Source: CAYSLU01 sp964431965 (lineage in GTDB: Bacteria; Verrucomicrobiota; Kiritimatiellia; CAIKKV01; CAYSLU01). From it: a stretch of DNA of 64,000 bases. The stretch spans positions 62,001-126,000 of the forward strand of contig CAYSLU010000001.1 of NCBI GenBank assembly GCA_964431965.1. Reading direction: 5' to 3'. Under the pieces are notes generated by a model. That model saw only the letters and a list, made by a program, of their open reading frames with translations. It was not told where the DNA came from and ran no database searches. The translations under genes were made by a program, and so were the position numbers. This document shows positions 16,971-24,556 of the stretch, one piece after another (positions within the stretch are counted from its first letter, which is position 1; the number at the start of each line of letters is the position of its first letter).

Positions 16971-17987
16971 ATGTCAAAAGGCCGAAAACTGGGCTTGGTG
17001 GTCCTGCTCGTCGCCCTGGCCGCGCTGGCCGGCGTCGCCGTGCTGCGCATGGACACGTCCGCCGACAAGGGCTCGGGGCTCGGGCCGGCGTTCAGCTACG
17101 ACGTCAGTCAGTGGGCTCGCACCGACACCGCGCTGGTGGGCTACGTGGAGTCGGCCGTCATTCCGACGCAGTTGACCGAGGCCCGCGCGATCGCCACGGG
17201 GCCGGACGGCCGGATCTACGTGGGCGGATCGACCTCCATCGTCGTGTTTTCGGAGTCTGGCGCCTGCGTGGGTGCGTTCACGGTCGATTCGCCGGTGCTC
17301 TGCCTGGCGATCCAGCGACGCGATCTGATGGCCGGAACCAGCCGCGGTATCCGGGTGTTCAACCCCTTGGGGACGCTGATTGGTGATTGGGAGCTGCCGT
17401 CGGAGCGGTCGCTGCCGACATCGATCGCGTGGCATAGCAACCTGGTGGCCGTGGCCGACGCCGGGCTGCGCGAGGTGCTCGTGTTCTCGCCCGGCGCGAT
17501 GCACTGCCGGATGGCGGGCTTCCTGGTGCCCAGCCCCTACTTCGACGTCGCGGTCGACCCGTCCGGCCGCCTGTGCATCGTCGACCCGGGCCGGCACCGC
17601 ATCGAGATCCGCGACTGGGACGGCCGCGAGGTCAGCGCCTGGAACCGGACGTCGCTCGCGATCGACGGGTTCTCCGGGTGCTGCAACCCCTCGCACATCG
17701 CGTTCCTGCCGGACGGCGGGCTCGTGACCAGCGAGAAGGGGATTCCGCGCGTCAAGGTGTGCGGGCCCGACGGGGAGCTGCGGTCCGTCGTCGCCGGGCC
17801 GGAGGCGTTCGGCGACACGACGTGCGTGGCCTGCTCGGGCCCCGAGCAATGCAGCACGGGCGGGAACGATATTGCGGTGGACCGGCTGGGCCGGATCCTG
17901 GTGTTGGATTCGCATGCGCGCGCCATACGGGTGTTTGTGGCCAAGACGCCGGCTGCGGGCGGTGCCTCCGGGGGGACACCCCGATGA
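16971..17987 (+). CDS. membrane-anchored NHL-repeat protein
   Basis: The 338-residue protein starts at ATG 16971, four bases after the previous stop. A single N-terminal membrane helix (LGLVVLLVALAALAGVAVL) is followed by an NHL-type six-bladed propeller. Repeats include ARAIATGPDGRIYVGGSTSI, FDVAVDPSGRLCIVDPGRH, PSHIAFLPDGGLVTSEKGIP and NDIAVDRLGRILVLDSHAR. A Cys-rich patch (SGCCNPSH and TTCVACSGPEQCSTG) is unusual for plain NHL propellers and suggests metal or cluster binding in the periplasm; that is inference. Its stop overlaps the next start as ATGA. Homologues with this layout often accompany Fe-S electron-transfer genes. Confidence 0.8.
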   Translation: MSKGRKLGLVVLLVALAALAGVAVLRMDTSADKGSGLGPAFSYDVSQWARTDTALVGYVESAVIPTQLTEARAIATGPDGRIYVGGSTSIVVFSESGACVGAFTVDSPVLCLAIQRRDLMAGTSRGIRVFNPLGTLIGDWELPSERSLPTSIAWHSNLVAVADAGLREVLVFSPGAMHCRMAGFLVPSPYFDVAVDPSGRLCIVDPGRHRIEIRDWDGREVSAWNRTSLAIDGFSGCCNPSHIAFLPDGGLVTSEKGIPRVKVCGPDGELRSVVAGPEAFGDTTCVACSGPEQCSTGGNDIAVDRLGRILVLDSHARAIRVFVAKTPAAGGASGGTPR

Positions 17988-18214
17988 GCTCGCCCCCGGC
18001 CACGACGAATCGGCGCGAGTTCTGTCGGTCCCTGGTCCGGGTCGCGGTGCTGGCCGGGCTCGGCGTTCTGGGCGCCGTCCTGGTCCGGCGCCGCGCGGCG
18101 GCCGGGGCTGACGTCTGTGCGGGCGACGGCGTCTGCAGCCGCTGTCCGGAGCTCGACGGCTGCGGCCTGCCGCCGGCCCGTTCGGCGAAGAGCGTTGCGC
18201 GGGAGCGAACCTGA
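17984..18214 (+). CDS. small twin-arginine-type, Cys-rich protein
   Basis: The 76-residue protein overlaps the previous gene by ATGA and the next by one base. The N-terminus NRREFCRSLVR followed by AVLAGLGVLGAVLV looks like a twin-arginine signal or anchor. The short mature part has four cysteines (45, 51, 54, 60 in CAGDGVCSRCPELDGC), enough for one small metal site. It has no recognised family. The tight coupling suggests a small subunit or maturation partner of the neighbouring NapG/NapH-like proteins. Confidence 0.65.
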   Translation: MSSPPATTNRREFCRSLVRVAVLAGLGVLGAVLVRRRAAAGADVCAGDGVCSRCPELDGCGLPPARSAKSVARERT

Positions 18215-18810
18215 TGGCGGAGCAGCCAGACAACGCGGGGCCGGGCGTGACCCGGCGGCAGTTCGTCCGCCGGTGCGCGGCCGGCGCCATTGCGGCCGGG
18301 CTCGGCGCGCTGGCGGGCGGCCTGGCCACGCGGTCGCGCGCGACCAAATGGGTCTGGCAGCTCGATCCCGCCAAGTGCGTGGCGTGCGGGAACTGCGCGA
18401 CGCAGTGCGTGCTCGAGGAGTCGGCGGTGAAGTGCGTGCACGCGTTCGCCGTGTGCGGCTACTGCCAGCTGTGCACCGGCTACTTCGAGCCCCAGCCGAA
18501 CGCGCTCAACACGGCGGCGGAGAACCAGCTGTGCCCGACGGGCGCCATACGGCGCTCGTACATCGAGGATCCGTACTACGAGTACACGATCGACGAATCG
18601 CTCTGCATCGGCTGCGGCCGCTGCGTGAAGGGCTGCACGATGTTCGGGAACGGCTCGCTGTTCCTGCAGGTCCGCCACGACCGCTGCCTGAACTGCAACG
18701 AGTGCGCCATCGCCCGGTCGTGTCCGTCCGGCGCCTACCGGCGCGTGCCGGCGGACGAGCCGTATCTCCTGAAGGGCCCTCCCCGCCCCGGGGAAGGGAC
18801 GCACGCGTGA
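18214..18810 (+). CDS. periplasmic multi-cluster ferredoxin, NapG-like
   Basis: The 198-residue protein has a twin-arginine signal (TRRQFVRR followed by a hydrophobic stretch to ~38), so it would be exported folded. Four [4Fe-4S] sets are visible: Cys55/58/61/65, Cys74/81/84/87 with Cys107, Cys131/134/137/141, and Cys158/161/164/170. Size, Tat signal and cluster number match NapG/MauM-type ferredoxins. In nitrate-reductase systems these accept quinol electrons from the membrane protein NapH and hand them to a periplasmic partner. The next gene encodes just such a NapH-like protein (GTGA overlap). No nitrate reductase (NapA) is present, so the terminal partner is probably one of the propeller proteins in this operon; that part is inference. 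Confidence 0.9.
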   Translation: MAEQPDNAGPGVTRRQFVRRCAAGAIAAGLGALAGGLATRSRATKWVWQLDPAKCVACGNCATQCVLEESAVKCVHAFAVCGYCQLCTGYFEPQPNALNTAAENQLCPTGAIRRSYIEDPYYEYTIDESLCIGCGRCVKGCTMFGNGSLFLQVRHDRCLNCNECAIARSCPSGAYRRVPADEPYLLKGPPRPGEGTHA

Positions 18811-20150
18811 CCCGGGGTCCCACCCAGCGGAGCGCATGGCTGGCCGGCGCGGCGGCCGCGCTGGCGGCCGGAGCCGCCCACGCGATCGAGCGCTTCCCGC
18901 CGCCGGAGTTCGAGCGCCACGCGCTGCCGGTGACGACGACGCCGGGGCCCCGCGCGCCCGGGCTCGAGTGGCTGGACGTCGCCGTCCTGGCGGCCGCGCT
19001 CGCGGTGGCGGCCTGGCTCGTGCTGCGGCGGCGCAGCCGCGCAGGCGTGGTCGGGCTCGGCCTCTTCTCGCTCGCCTATTTCGGCTTCTACCGGCGCGGC
19101 TGCATCTGCCCGGTCGGCTCGCTCCAGAACGTCACGCTCGGCCTGGCGGATCCAAGCTACGGCGTTCCGCTCGCGGTGATCGCGTTCTTCCTGCTGCCGC
19201 TGGCTGCGACCCTGCTGTTCGGGCGCGTGTTCTGCGCCGGTGTATGTCCGCTCGGCATGATCCAGGACATCGTCGCCGTGCGTCCGCTGGCGGTCCCAGC
19301 CTGGCTCGACCGGCCGCTGCGCCTGCTCGCGCCGGTCTACCTCGCGTCCGCCGTGCTGCTGGCGGCCGCGGGCAGCGGGTTCCTCGTGTGCCGGTACGAT
19401 CCGTTCGTCTCGTTCTTCCGGCTCAGCGGGAGCGGGTCGATCCTGCTGGTCGGCGGGTGCCTGCTGCTGATCGGCGTGTTCGTCGCGCGCCCGTACTGCC
19501 GGTACTTCTGCCCCTACGGCGTGCTGCTCGGGTGGATGTCCCGGCTGGCGAGGCGGCATGCGACGATCACGCCCGACCGGTGCATCCGCTGCCGCCTCTG
19601 CGAGGACTCGTGCCCGTTCGGCGCGATCCGGACGCCGACTCCGGCGGCGGGTGCGATTCCGCGCCGGGCCGGCCGGCGGGCGCTCGTGCGTGCGCTGGTG
19701 GTGTTGCCTCTGGCCGTCGCGGCGGGAGCCGGGATCGGCCGGCTGGCGGCATCCGCTCTGTCGCGCACGCATCCCACCGTCCGGCTGGCCGCGCAGGTGC
19801 TGGCCGAGGATCGCGCGACGGTGACGAATACGACTGTGGCGAGCGACGCATTCCGGAATACGGCCCGGCCGACCGGCGAGCTGTACGCCGAGGCCGCGCG
19901 CCTGCAGGGACGGTTCAGGCACGGGGCCCCGATCGCGGGCGGGTTTGTCGGGCTGGTGGTCGGAGCCGGACTCGTCCAGCTGTCCGTGCGGCGCCGGCGC
20001 GAGGACTATGAGCCGGACCGCGAGACCTGCCTGTCCTGCGCCCGCTGCTATGCGACGTGCCCGCGCGAGCACGTGCGGCTCGGCCTGATCGGCGAGGCGG
20101 CGGCGGAGGCCCTGGCGGGCGGAGCGGCGAAACGGGAGGGCGCGTCGTGA
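18807..20150 (+). CDS. membrane Fe-S protein, NapH/NosR/YccM-like
   Basis: The 447-residue integral membrane protein starts at GTG 18807 inside the previous stop. Several membrane helices lie between residues 55 and 240 (LAAALAVAAWLVLRR, PLAVIAFFLLPLAATLLFG, LLAPVYLASAVLLAAAGSG, SILLVGGCLLLIGVFVA), and another around 295-310. Typical family Cys motifs are CICPVGSLQ (99-105), FCAGVCPLGMIQD (143-154) and CRYFCPYGVLLGW (231-243). A ferredoxin set (Cys259/262/265/269) and a second C-terminal set (Cys408/411/414/418) follow. NapH-type proteins oxidise menaquinol or ubiquinol and feed electrons to NapG; the NapG-like gene directly upstream fits. The stop overlaps the next GTG. The extra C-terminal cluster could accept electrons from the cytosolic NuoF/GltD-like subunits. 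Confidence 0.9.
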   Translation: MTRGPTQRSAWLAGAAAALAAGAAHAIERFPPPEFERHALPVTTTPGPRAPGLEWLDVAVLAAALAVAAWLVLRRRSRAGVVGLGLFSLAYFGFYRRGCICPVGSLQNVTLGLADPSYGVPLAVIAFFLLPLAATLLFGRVFCAGVCPLGMIQDIVAVRPLAVPAWLDRPLRLLAPVYLASAVLLAAAGSGFLVCRYDPFVSFFRLSGSGSILLVGGCLLLIGVFVARPYCRYFCPYGVLLGWMSRLARRHATITPDRCIRCRLCEDSCPFGAIRTPTPAAGAIPRRAGRRALVRALVVLPLAVAAGAGIGRLAASALSRTHPTVRLAAQVLAEDRATVTNTTVASDAFRNTARPTGELYAEAARLQGRFRHGAPIAGGFVGLVVGAGLVQLSVRRRREDYEPDRETCLSCARCYATCPREHVRLGLIGEAAAEALAGGAAKREGAS

Positions 20151-21898
20151 GGCGCCGCCGCTTCTCGTCTCCGCCGAGCGTGGCCACCGGGCTGGCCGTG
20201 GTGGCCGCCGCGTTCGCCGCCGCCGTGCTCGCCGCCATGGTCCTCGCGTCCGTCCACCACCGCGCGTCGAACCCGCTCTACTCGGCCGAGTTCGCCGCGC
20301 TTAAGGAGGCGCTGCGGCTGGATCCCGGGAACCGCGCGGTGAAGCAGAAGATCCGTCGGATGGACCTGGAGCTGCGCCGCGATTTCTTCCAGCGCCGTCG
20401 CATCCAGCGCAGCGGCGCGTTCCTGCTGGCGAGCGGGCTCGGCGTGTGTCTGCTCGCGCTTCACGCGGGGGCGTCGGCCCGGCGGCGCGAGCCGCACCCG
20501 GAGGCGGCGGGCGTCACCGCGGCGTCGGACTGGCTTCGTGCGGGCTCGTCGGCGCGGGTGGCGCTGGCCGGGTTCGGCATCGCGCTCGGCGTCGGCTCGT
20601 TCCTGCTGGCCGGCCTGATCGGCGGGGCCCCCGACTTGCGCGTGCGGCCGGCGGAGCCGGCCCCCGGCGGGGGCCGGCCGGATCCCGCCCCCGTGGCGGC
20701 CGCGCCCTATCCGGCCTGGGAGGAGGTCGCCCGCAACTGGCCGGCTTTCCGCGGCCCGGAGGGGCGCGGCGTATGCGCCGACACGAACGCGCCGCTCGCG
20801 TGGAGCGCGGACGCGATCCGCTGGAAGACGCCGCTCGATCTACCCGGCAAGAACTCGCCGGTGGTGTGGGCCGGCCGCGTGTTCGTAACCGGTGCGGACA
20901 CGGCGAGCCGGAAGATCTACGCGCTGGACGGCGCGACGGGCCGCCTGGTCTGGCAGCACGCGGTGAGCGGCGTGCCGGGCTCGCCGGCCGAGGCGCCCGA
21001 GATCATGGAGGACACGGGCCACGCGCCATCGACGGTGGCGACCGACGGCCGTCGCGTGTACGCGATCTTCCCGAACGGCGATCTGGTGGCGGTTGACTTC
21101 GCCGGCCGGCGCACGTGGGCGCTCAACCTCGGCCTGCCGGCGAATCCGTACGGGCACGCCGCCTCGCTCGCGGTCTGGCGCGATCGCGTGATCGTGCAGT
21201 ACGACCAGGGCGCGGCCGAGGATGCGAAGTCGCGACTGCTCGCCATCGACGGTGCGACCGGCAAGACCGTCTGGGAGGCCGGCCGCGACGTGGGCGCCTC
21301 GTGGTCGAGCCCGGTCGTGATTCGGACTCCGGAGGGCGAGCAGATCATCGCGTGCGCCAACCCGTCGGTCGTGGCCTACGACCCCGCGAACGGGGCCGAG
21401 CGGTGGCGCGCGAGCGTGCTCGGCGGCGAGGTCGCGCCGACTCCGGCGTTCGACGGGGCGATGGTATTCGCCGTGAACCAGGGCTCATACCTGGCGGCCA
21501 TCCGGCCGGATGGATCGGGCGATGTCACGGAGACGCATGTCGCGTGGAAGTCGACTGACGGGCTCCCGGACATTACGAGCCCGCTGGCGGACGGGAAGCG
21601 CGTGTACCTGCTGACCACGCCCGGCCTGCTCACGTGCGTTCGGTCGTCGGATGGGACCACGCTGTGGGAGCACGACCTTGGCGTGTCGTGCTACGCTTCG
21701 CCGACCCTGGTCGGCGACCGCGTCTACCTGGTCGCGGAGACCGGGGCTGTGCTCGCGATCCGCGCGGCGGACGCGTACGCGGAGGCGGGGCGCTGGGAGC
21801 TGGGCGACAAGGTGTACGCCAGCCCGGCGTTCGGCGACGGGCGCGTGTACCTGCGGGGCTCGAAGCACGTGATGTGCGTGGGAGGCGTAGCGCGGTGA
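20147..21898 (+). CDS. membrane protein with C-terminal PQQ-type beta-propeller
   Basis: The 583-residue protein starts at GTG 20147 (GTGA overlap). Residues ~10-160 contain three membrane segments (TGLAVVAAAFAAAVLAAMVL, GAFLLASGLGVCLLAL, VALAGFGIALGVGSFLLAGL) and a charged helix (LKEALRLDPGNRAVKQKIRR) between the first two. After a Pro/Gly linker comes the family entry motif NWPAFRGPEGRGVC, then KNSPVVWAGRVFVTGA and repeated blades (LDGATGRLVWQH, FAGRRTWALNLG, IDGATGKTVWEAG, YDPANGAERWRASV, SDGTTLWEHDLG). The propeller would face the periplasm. It differs from the propeller at 15548 by its multi-helix anchor. Its stop overlaps the NuoE-NuoF start, so propeller and NADH-oxidising subunits are translationally coupled. 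Confidence 0.85.
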   Translation: MRRRRFSSPPSVATGLAVVAAAFAAAVLAAMVLASVHHRASNPLYSAEFAALKEALRLDPGNRAVKQKIRRMDLELRRDFFQRRRIQRSGAFLLASGLGVCLLALHAGASARRREPHPEAAGVTAASDWLRAGSSARVALAGFGIALGVGSFLLAGLIGGAPDLRVRPAEPAPGGGRPDPAPVAAAPYPAWEEVARNWPAFRGPEGRGVCADTNAPLAWSADAIRWKTPLDLPGKNSPVVWAGRVFVTGADTASRKIYALDGATGRLVWQHAVSGVPGSPAEAPEIMEDTGHAPSTVATDGRRVYAIFPNGDLVAVDFAGRRTWALNLGLPANPYGHAASLAVWRDRVIVQYDQGAAEDAKSRLLAIDGATGKTVWEAGRDVGASWSSPVVIRTPEGEQIIACANPSVVAYDPANGAERWRASVLGGEVAPTPAFDGAMVFAVNQGSYLAAIRPDGSGDVTETHVAWKSTDGLPDITSPLADGKRVYLLTTPGLLTCVRSSDGTTLWEHDLGVSCYASPTLVGDRVYLVAETGAVLAIRAADAYAEAGRWELGDKVYASPAFGDGRVYLRGSKHVMCVGGVAR

Positions 21899-23107
21899 CC
21901 GAGTCGGCAACCAGCGTGGCGGGTGCGGAGGCTCCGGCGGCGCCGGAGTTTATCGACCAGGCGGTGGCGAAGATCGGCCACCGGGCGGAGCACTGCATCC
22001 CCATCCTGCAGGCCATCCAGGCCCAGTACGGGTATCTTCCGGAAGAAGCGCTGCACCGAGTGTGCGAGCGGACGCAGATCACGCCGGCCCAGATCGAAAG
22101 CGTGGCCTCGTTCTACGCCGGATTCCGCCGCCGGCCGCGGGGCCGGCACGTCGTCCGCGTGTGCGTGGGAACGGCCTGCCATGTGAAAGGGTCGGCCGCG
22201 GTGATCGAGGCCGTTCGGCGCCACCTTGCGATCCGGGACGGCGACGATACGGCGCCGGACGGCTCGTACACCGTCGAGCCGGTCGCCTGTCTGGGCTGCT
22301 GCACGCTGGCGCCCGTGGTGCAGATCGACGACGTGACCTACGGGCACGTCGCGCCGGACACGGTCGCCCAGATCCTTCACGATTTCCGGGAGGAGCGACG
22401 GCTGGCGGCCGGCAGCTCCGGGGAGGAGCGTGCCGGCCCGCCGGCGGGCGGGGCGGGCGAGATCCGCGTTGGGCTGGGCTCCTGCTGCATGGCGCGGGGC
22501 AGCCGCAAGGTGCAGGCCGCGCTGCAGGAGGCTGTGGCGGCGCGCGGCGCGGCGGTGGCGATCAAGCGCGTGGGCTGCGTGGGCATGTGCCACCAGACGC
22601 CGCTCGTCGAGGTGCGCGCGCCGGAGGGGCGCTCGTACTTCTACGCGCGGGTCCAGCCCGACGACGCCGCGGCGATCGTGCGCCGGCACTTCCGCGGCGG
22701 CGCGGCGCCGCGCCGGTTCCGGGCGTGGCTGTCCGGCGCGGTCGACCGCCTGCTGACCGACGAGAACTGGACGCCGGTCACGCGCTACTCGATCGATGTC
22801 CGCGACGCTCCCGTGGCCGCGTTTCTCGGGAAGCAGAAGCGGATCGCCACGGAGCACTTCGGCGACGTCGATCCGCTGGATCTCGACGAGTACGTCGCGG
22901 GCGGCGGGTTCCAGGCGCTTGAGCGCGCCGTGCGCGAGATGGGGCCGGAGGCGATCGTCGATACCGTCGAGCGGAGCGGGCTGCGGGGGCGCGGCGGGGC
23001 GGGCTACCCGACCGGCGTGAAGTGGCGCCAGACGCGGGCCGGGGCGGGCGCGCACCGGGTCGTCATCTGCAACGGCGACGAGGGCGATCCGGGCGCGTTC
23101 ATGGATC
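21895..23107 (+). CDS. NuoE-NuoF fusion, truncated by an assembly gap
   Basis: The GTG at 21895 overlaps the previous stop. Residues ~15-165 are a complete NuoE-type thioredoxin-like [2Fe-2S] domain with Cys90, 95, 132 and 136 (CVGTAC and CLGCC). Residues ~188-262 are a second [2Fe-2S] thioredoxin-like domain (Cys197/198 and CVGMC at 228-232), as found at the N-terminus of HydB/HndC-type NuoF proteins. From ~275 the NuoF FMN/NADH domain begins, with RNC-region equivalent GDVDPLDLDEYVAGGGF and the glycine-rich SGLRGRGGAGYPTGVKW, up to CNGDEGDPGAFMD, where the contig ends. NuoE and NuoF are usually separate genes, so the fusion is notable. It would be the NADH-oxidising module of the operon. 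Confidence 0.88.
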
Positions 23108-23117
23108 NNNNNNNNNN
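23108..23117. other. assembly gap (10 N) with paralogous flanks
   Basis: A ten-N spacer of uncertain true length. The last 34 bases before it (23074-23107) recur exactly inside the following gene (23338-23371), and both encode GDEGDPGAFMD. The two sides are therefore different NuoF copies rather than one continuous gene. Confidence 0.85.
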
Positions 23118-24544
23118 CGGAGGGATGCGGCACGCTGGGGCCATTGGATCTGGACGGGTACCTGGCCAGCGGCGGCTTTGTGGGGCTTCGAAAGGCAATG
23201 GCGGCGACGCCGGACGAGACGATTGTGAAGATCAAGGCGTCCGGCCTGCGCGGGCGAGGCGGAGCGGGGTTCCCGACTGGCCAGAAGTGGGCTCTGGTTC
23301 ATGCGCAGGCGGAGCCGATCCGGTACATGGTGTGCAATGGCGACGAGGGCGATCCGGGCGCGTTCATGGATCGCATGCTGCTGGAGTCCTACCCGTACCG
23401 GGTGATCGAGGGGATGGCGATCGCGGCGCTGGCGATCGGGGCGCGTTCGGGCGTGCTGTACATCCGCGAGGAGTATCCGCTCGCCGTGCGGCGCGTGCTC
23501 GAGGCGCTCGAGCGGTGCCGGGCGAGCGGACGGCTGGGGCGCGGGGCCCTGGGCCGGGGCGCGGACTTCGATCTGGCGGTGGCGCAGGGCGCCGGCGCGT
23601 TCGTGTGCGGCGAGGAGACCGCGATGATCGCGGCGCTCGAGGGCCGGCGGGCGATGCCGCGGCTGCGGCCGCCGTTTCCGGCGCAGTCCGGCCTGCGCGG
23701 TGCGCCGACGCTGGTGAACAACGTCGAGACGCTCGCATCGGTGCCCTGGATCATCCGCAACGGGGCGGCGGCGTACGCGGCGATCGGCACGGAACGCAGC
23801 CGCGGGACCAAGGTGTTCGCGCTCGCGGGCAAGATCGCGCGGGCCGGGCTGATCGAAGTGCCGATGGGGATCACGATCCGCGAGATCGTCGAGGACATCG
23901 GCGGCGGGGTTCCCGACGGGCGGAAGCTGAAGGCCGTGCAGGTCGGCGGCCCGTCGGGCGGCTGCATACCGGCCGCGCTCGCGGATACTCCGGTCGAATA
24001 CGAATCGCTGGCCGCGGCGGGCGGCATGATGGGATCGGGCGGGCTGGTCGTGCTTGACGACTCCGACTGCATGGTCGAGATGGCGCGCTACTTCCTCGCG
24101 TTTACGCAGGACCAGTCGTGCGGCAAGTGCACGTTCTGCCGGATCGGCACGCGGCGCCTGCTGGAGATCATGAACCGGCTGTGCGAGGGGCGGGGTGAGC
24201 CGGACGACCTGGCGGAGCTGGAGCGGCTGGGTGCGCTCGTGCAGAAAGGGAGCCTGTGCGGGCTCGGGCGGACGGCGCCGAACCCGGTGCTCTCGACGCT
24301 GCGGTACTTCCGGGACGAGTACGAGGCGCACCTGAAGAAGCGCTGCCCGGCCGGCAAGTGCCGGCCGCTGATCCGGTACCGGATCACGGAGCGCTGCGTC
24401 GGATGCACCATCTGCGCGCAGCACTGCCCGGCGGATGCGATCGCGATGGAGCCGTACAAGCGGCACCGGATCGACGCGGAGAAGTGCACGAAGTGCGACC
24501 TGTGCCGCCGGGTGTGCCCGGAGCAGGCGGTGGCGGTGGAGTAG
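23118..24544 (+). CDS. NuoF/HydB-like NADH dehydrogenase flavoprotein subunit (5' end missing)
   Basis: The visible ~475 residues begin in EGCGTLGPLDLDGYLASGGF, which corresponds to the region just before the FMN loop, so the N-terminus is lost in the gap. The FMN/NADH signature GLRGRGGAGFPTGQKW, then CNGDEGDPGAFMD, LYIREEYPLAV and AFVCGEETAMIAALEG are intact. The C-terminal half has the [4Fe-4S] motif SCGKCTFCRIGT with CGLG. A ferredoxin extension follows with two clusters (CVGCTICAQHCP and CTKCDLCRRVCP). This architecture is that of NADH-oxidising subunits in [FeFe]-hydrogenase, formate dehydrogenase and bifurcating complexes. It is followed 12 bp later by the GltD-like partner. Whether it is a second gene or an alternative version of the pre-gap NuoF is discussed in the findings. 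Confidence 0.9.
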
Positions 24545-24556
24545 GGCGGTGGACTC

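Noticed and set aside
18735..20072. A 445-codon open frame antisense to the NapH-like gene
   Set aside because: It is a composition effect of GC-rich coding DNA. It is Arg/Gln/Pro-rich, has no recognisable motif and lies opposite a gene with clear Fe-S and membrane motifs.
18214..20150. A periplasmic nitrate reductase (nap) operon
   Set aside because: Only NapG-like and NapH-like proteins are present. NapA, NapB, NapC and NapD are all missing and the neighbours are of other families.
20147..21898. Evidence for genuine PQQ-dependent alcohol dehydrogenase activity
   Set aside because: The repeats are of the PQQ-type propeller class, but the Cys-Cys disulfide, catalytic Asp and Ca site of alcohol dehydrogenases were not found. 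No pqq synthesis genes are present.
21634..24057. An apparent 807-residue NuoEF protein read straight through the 10-N gap
   Set aside because: After the Ns the frame is wrong: the real NuoF frame is shifted, and the post-gap translation in this frame has no NuoF motifs.
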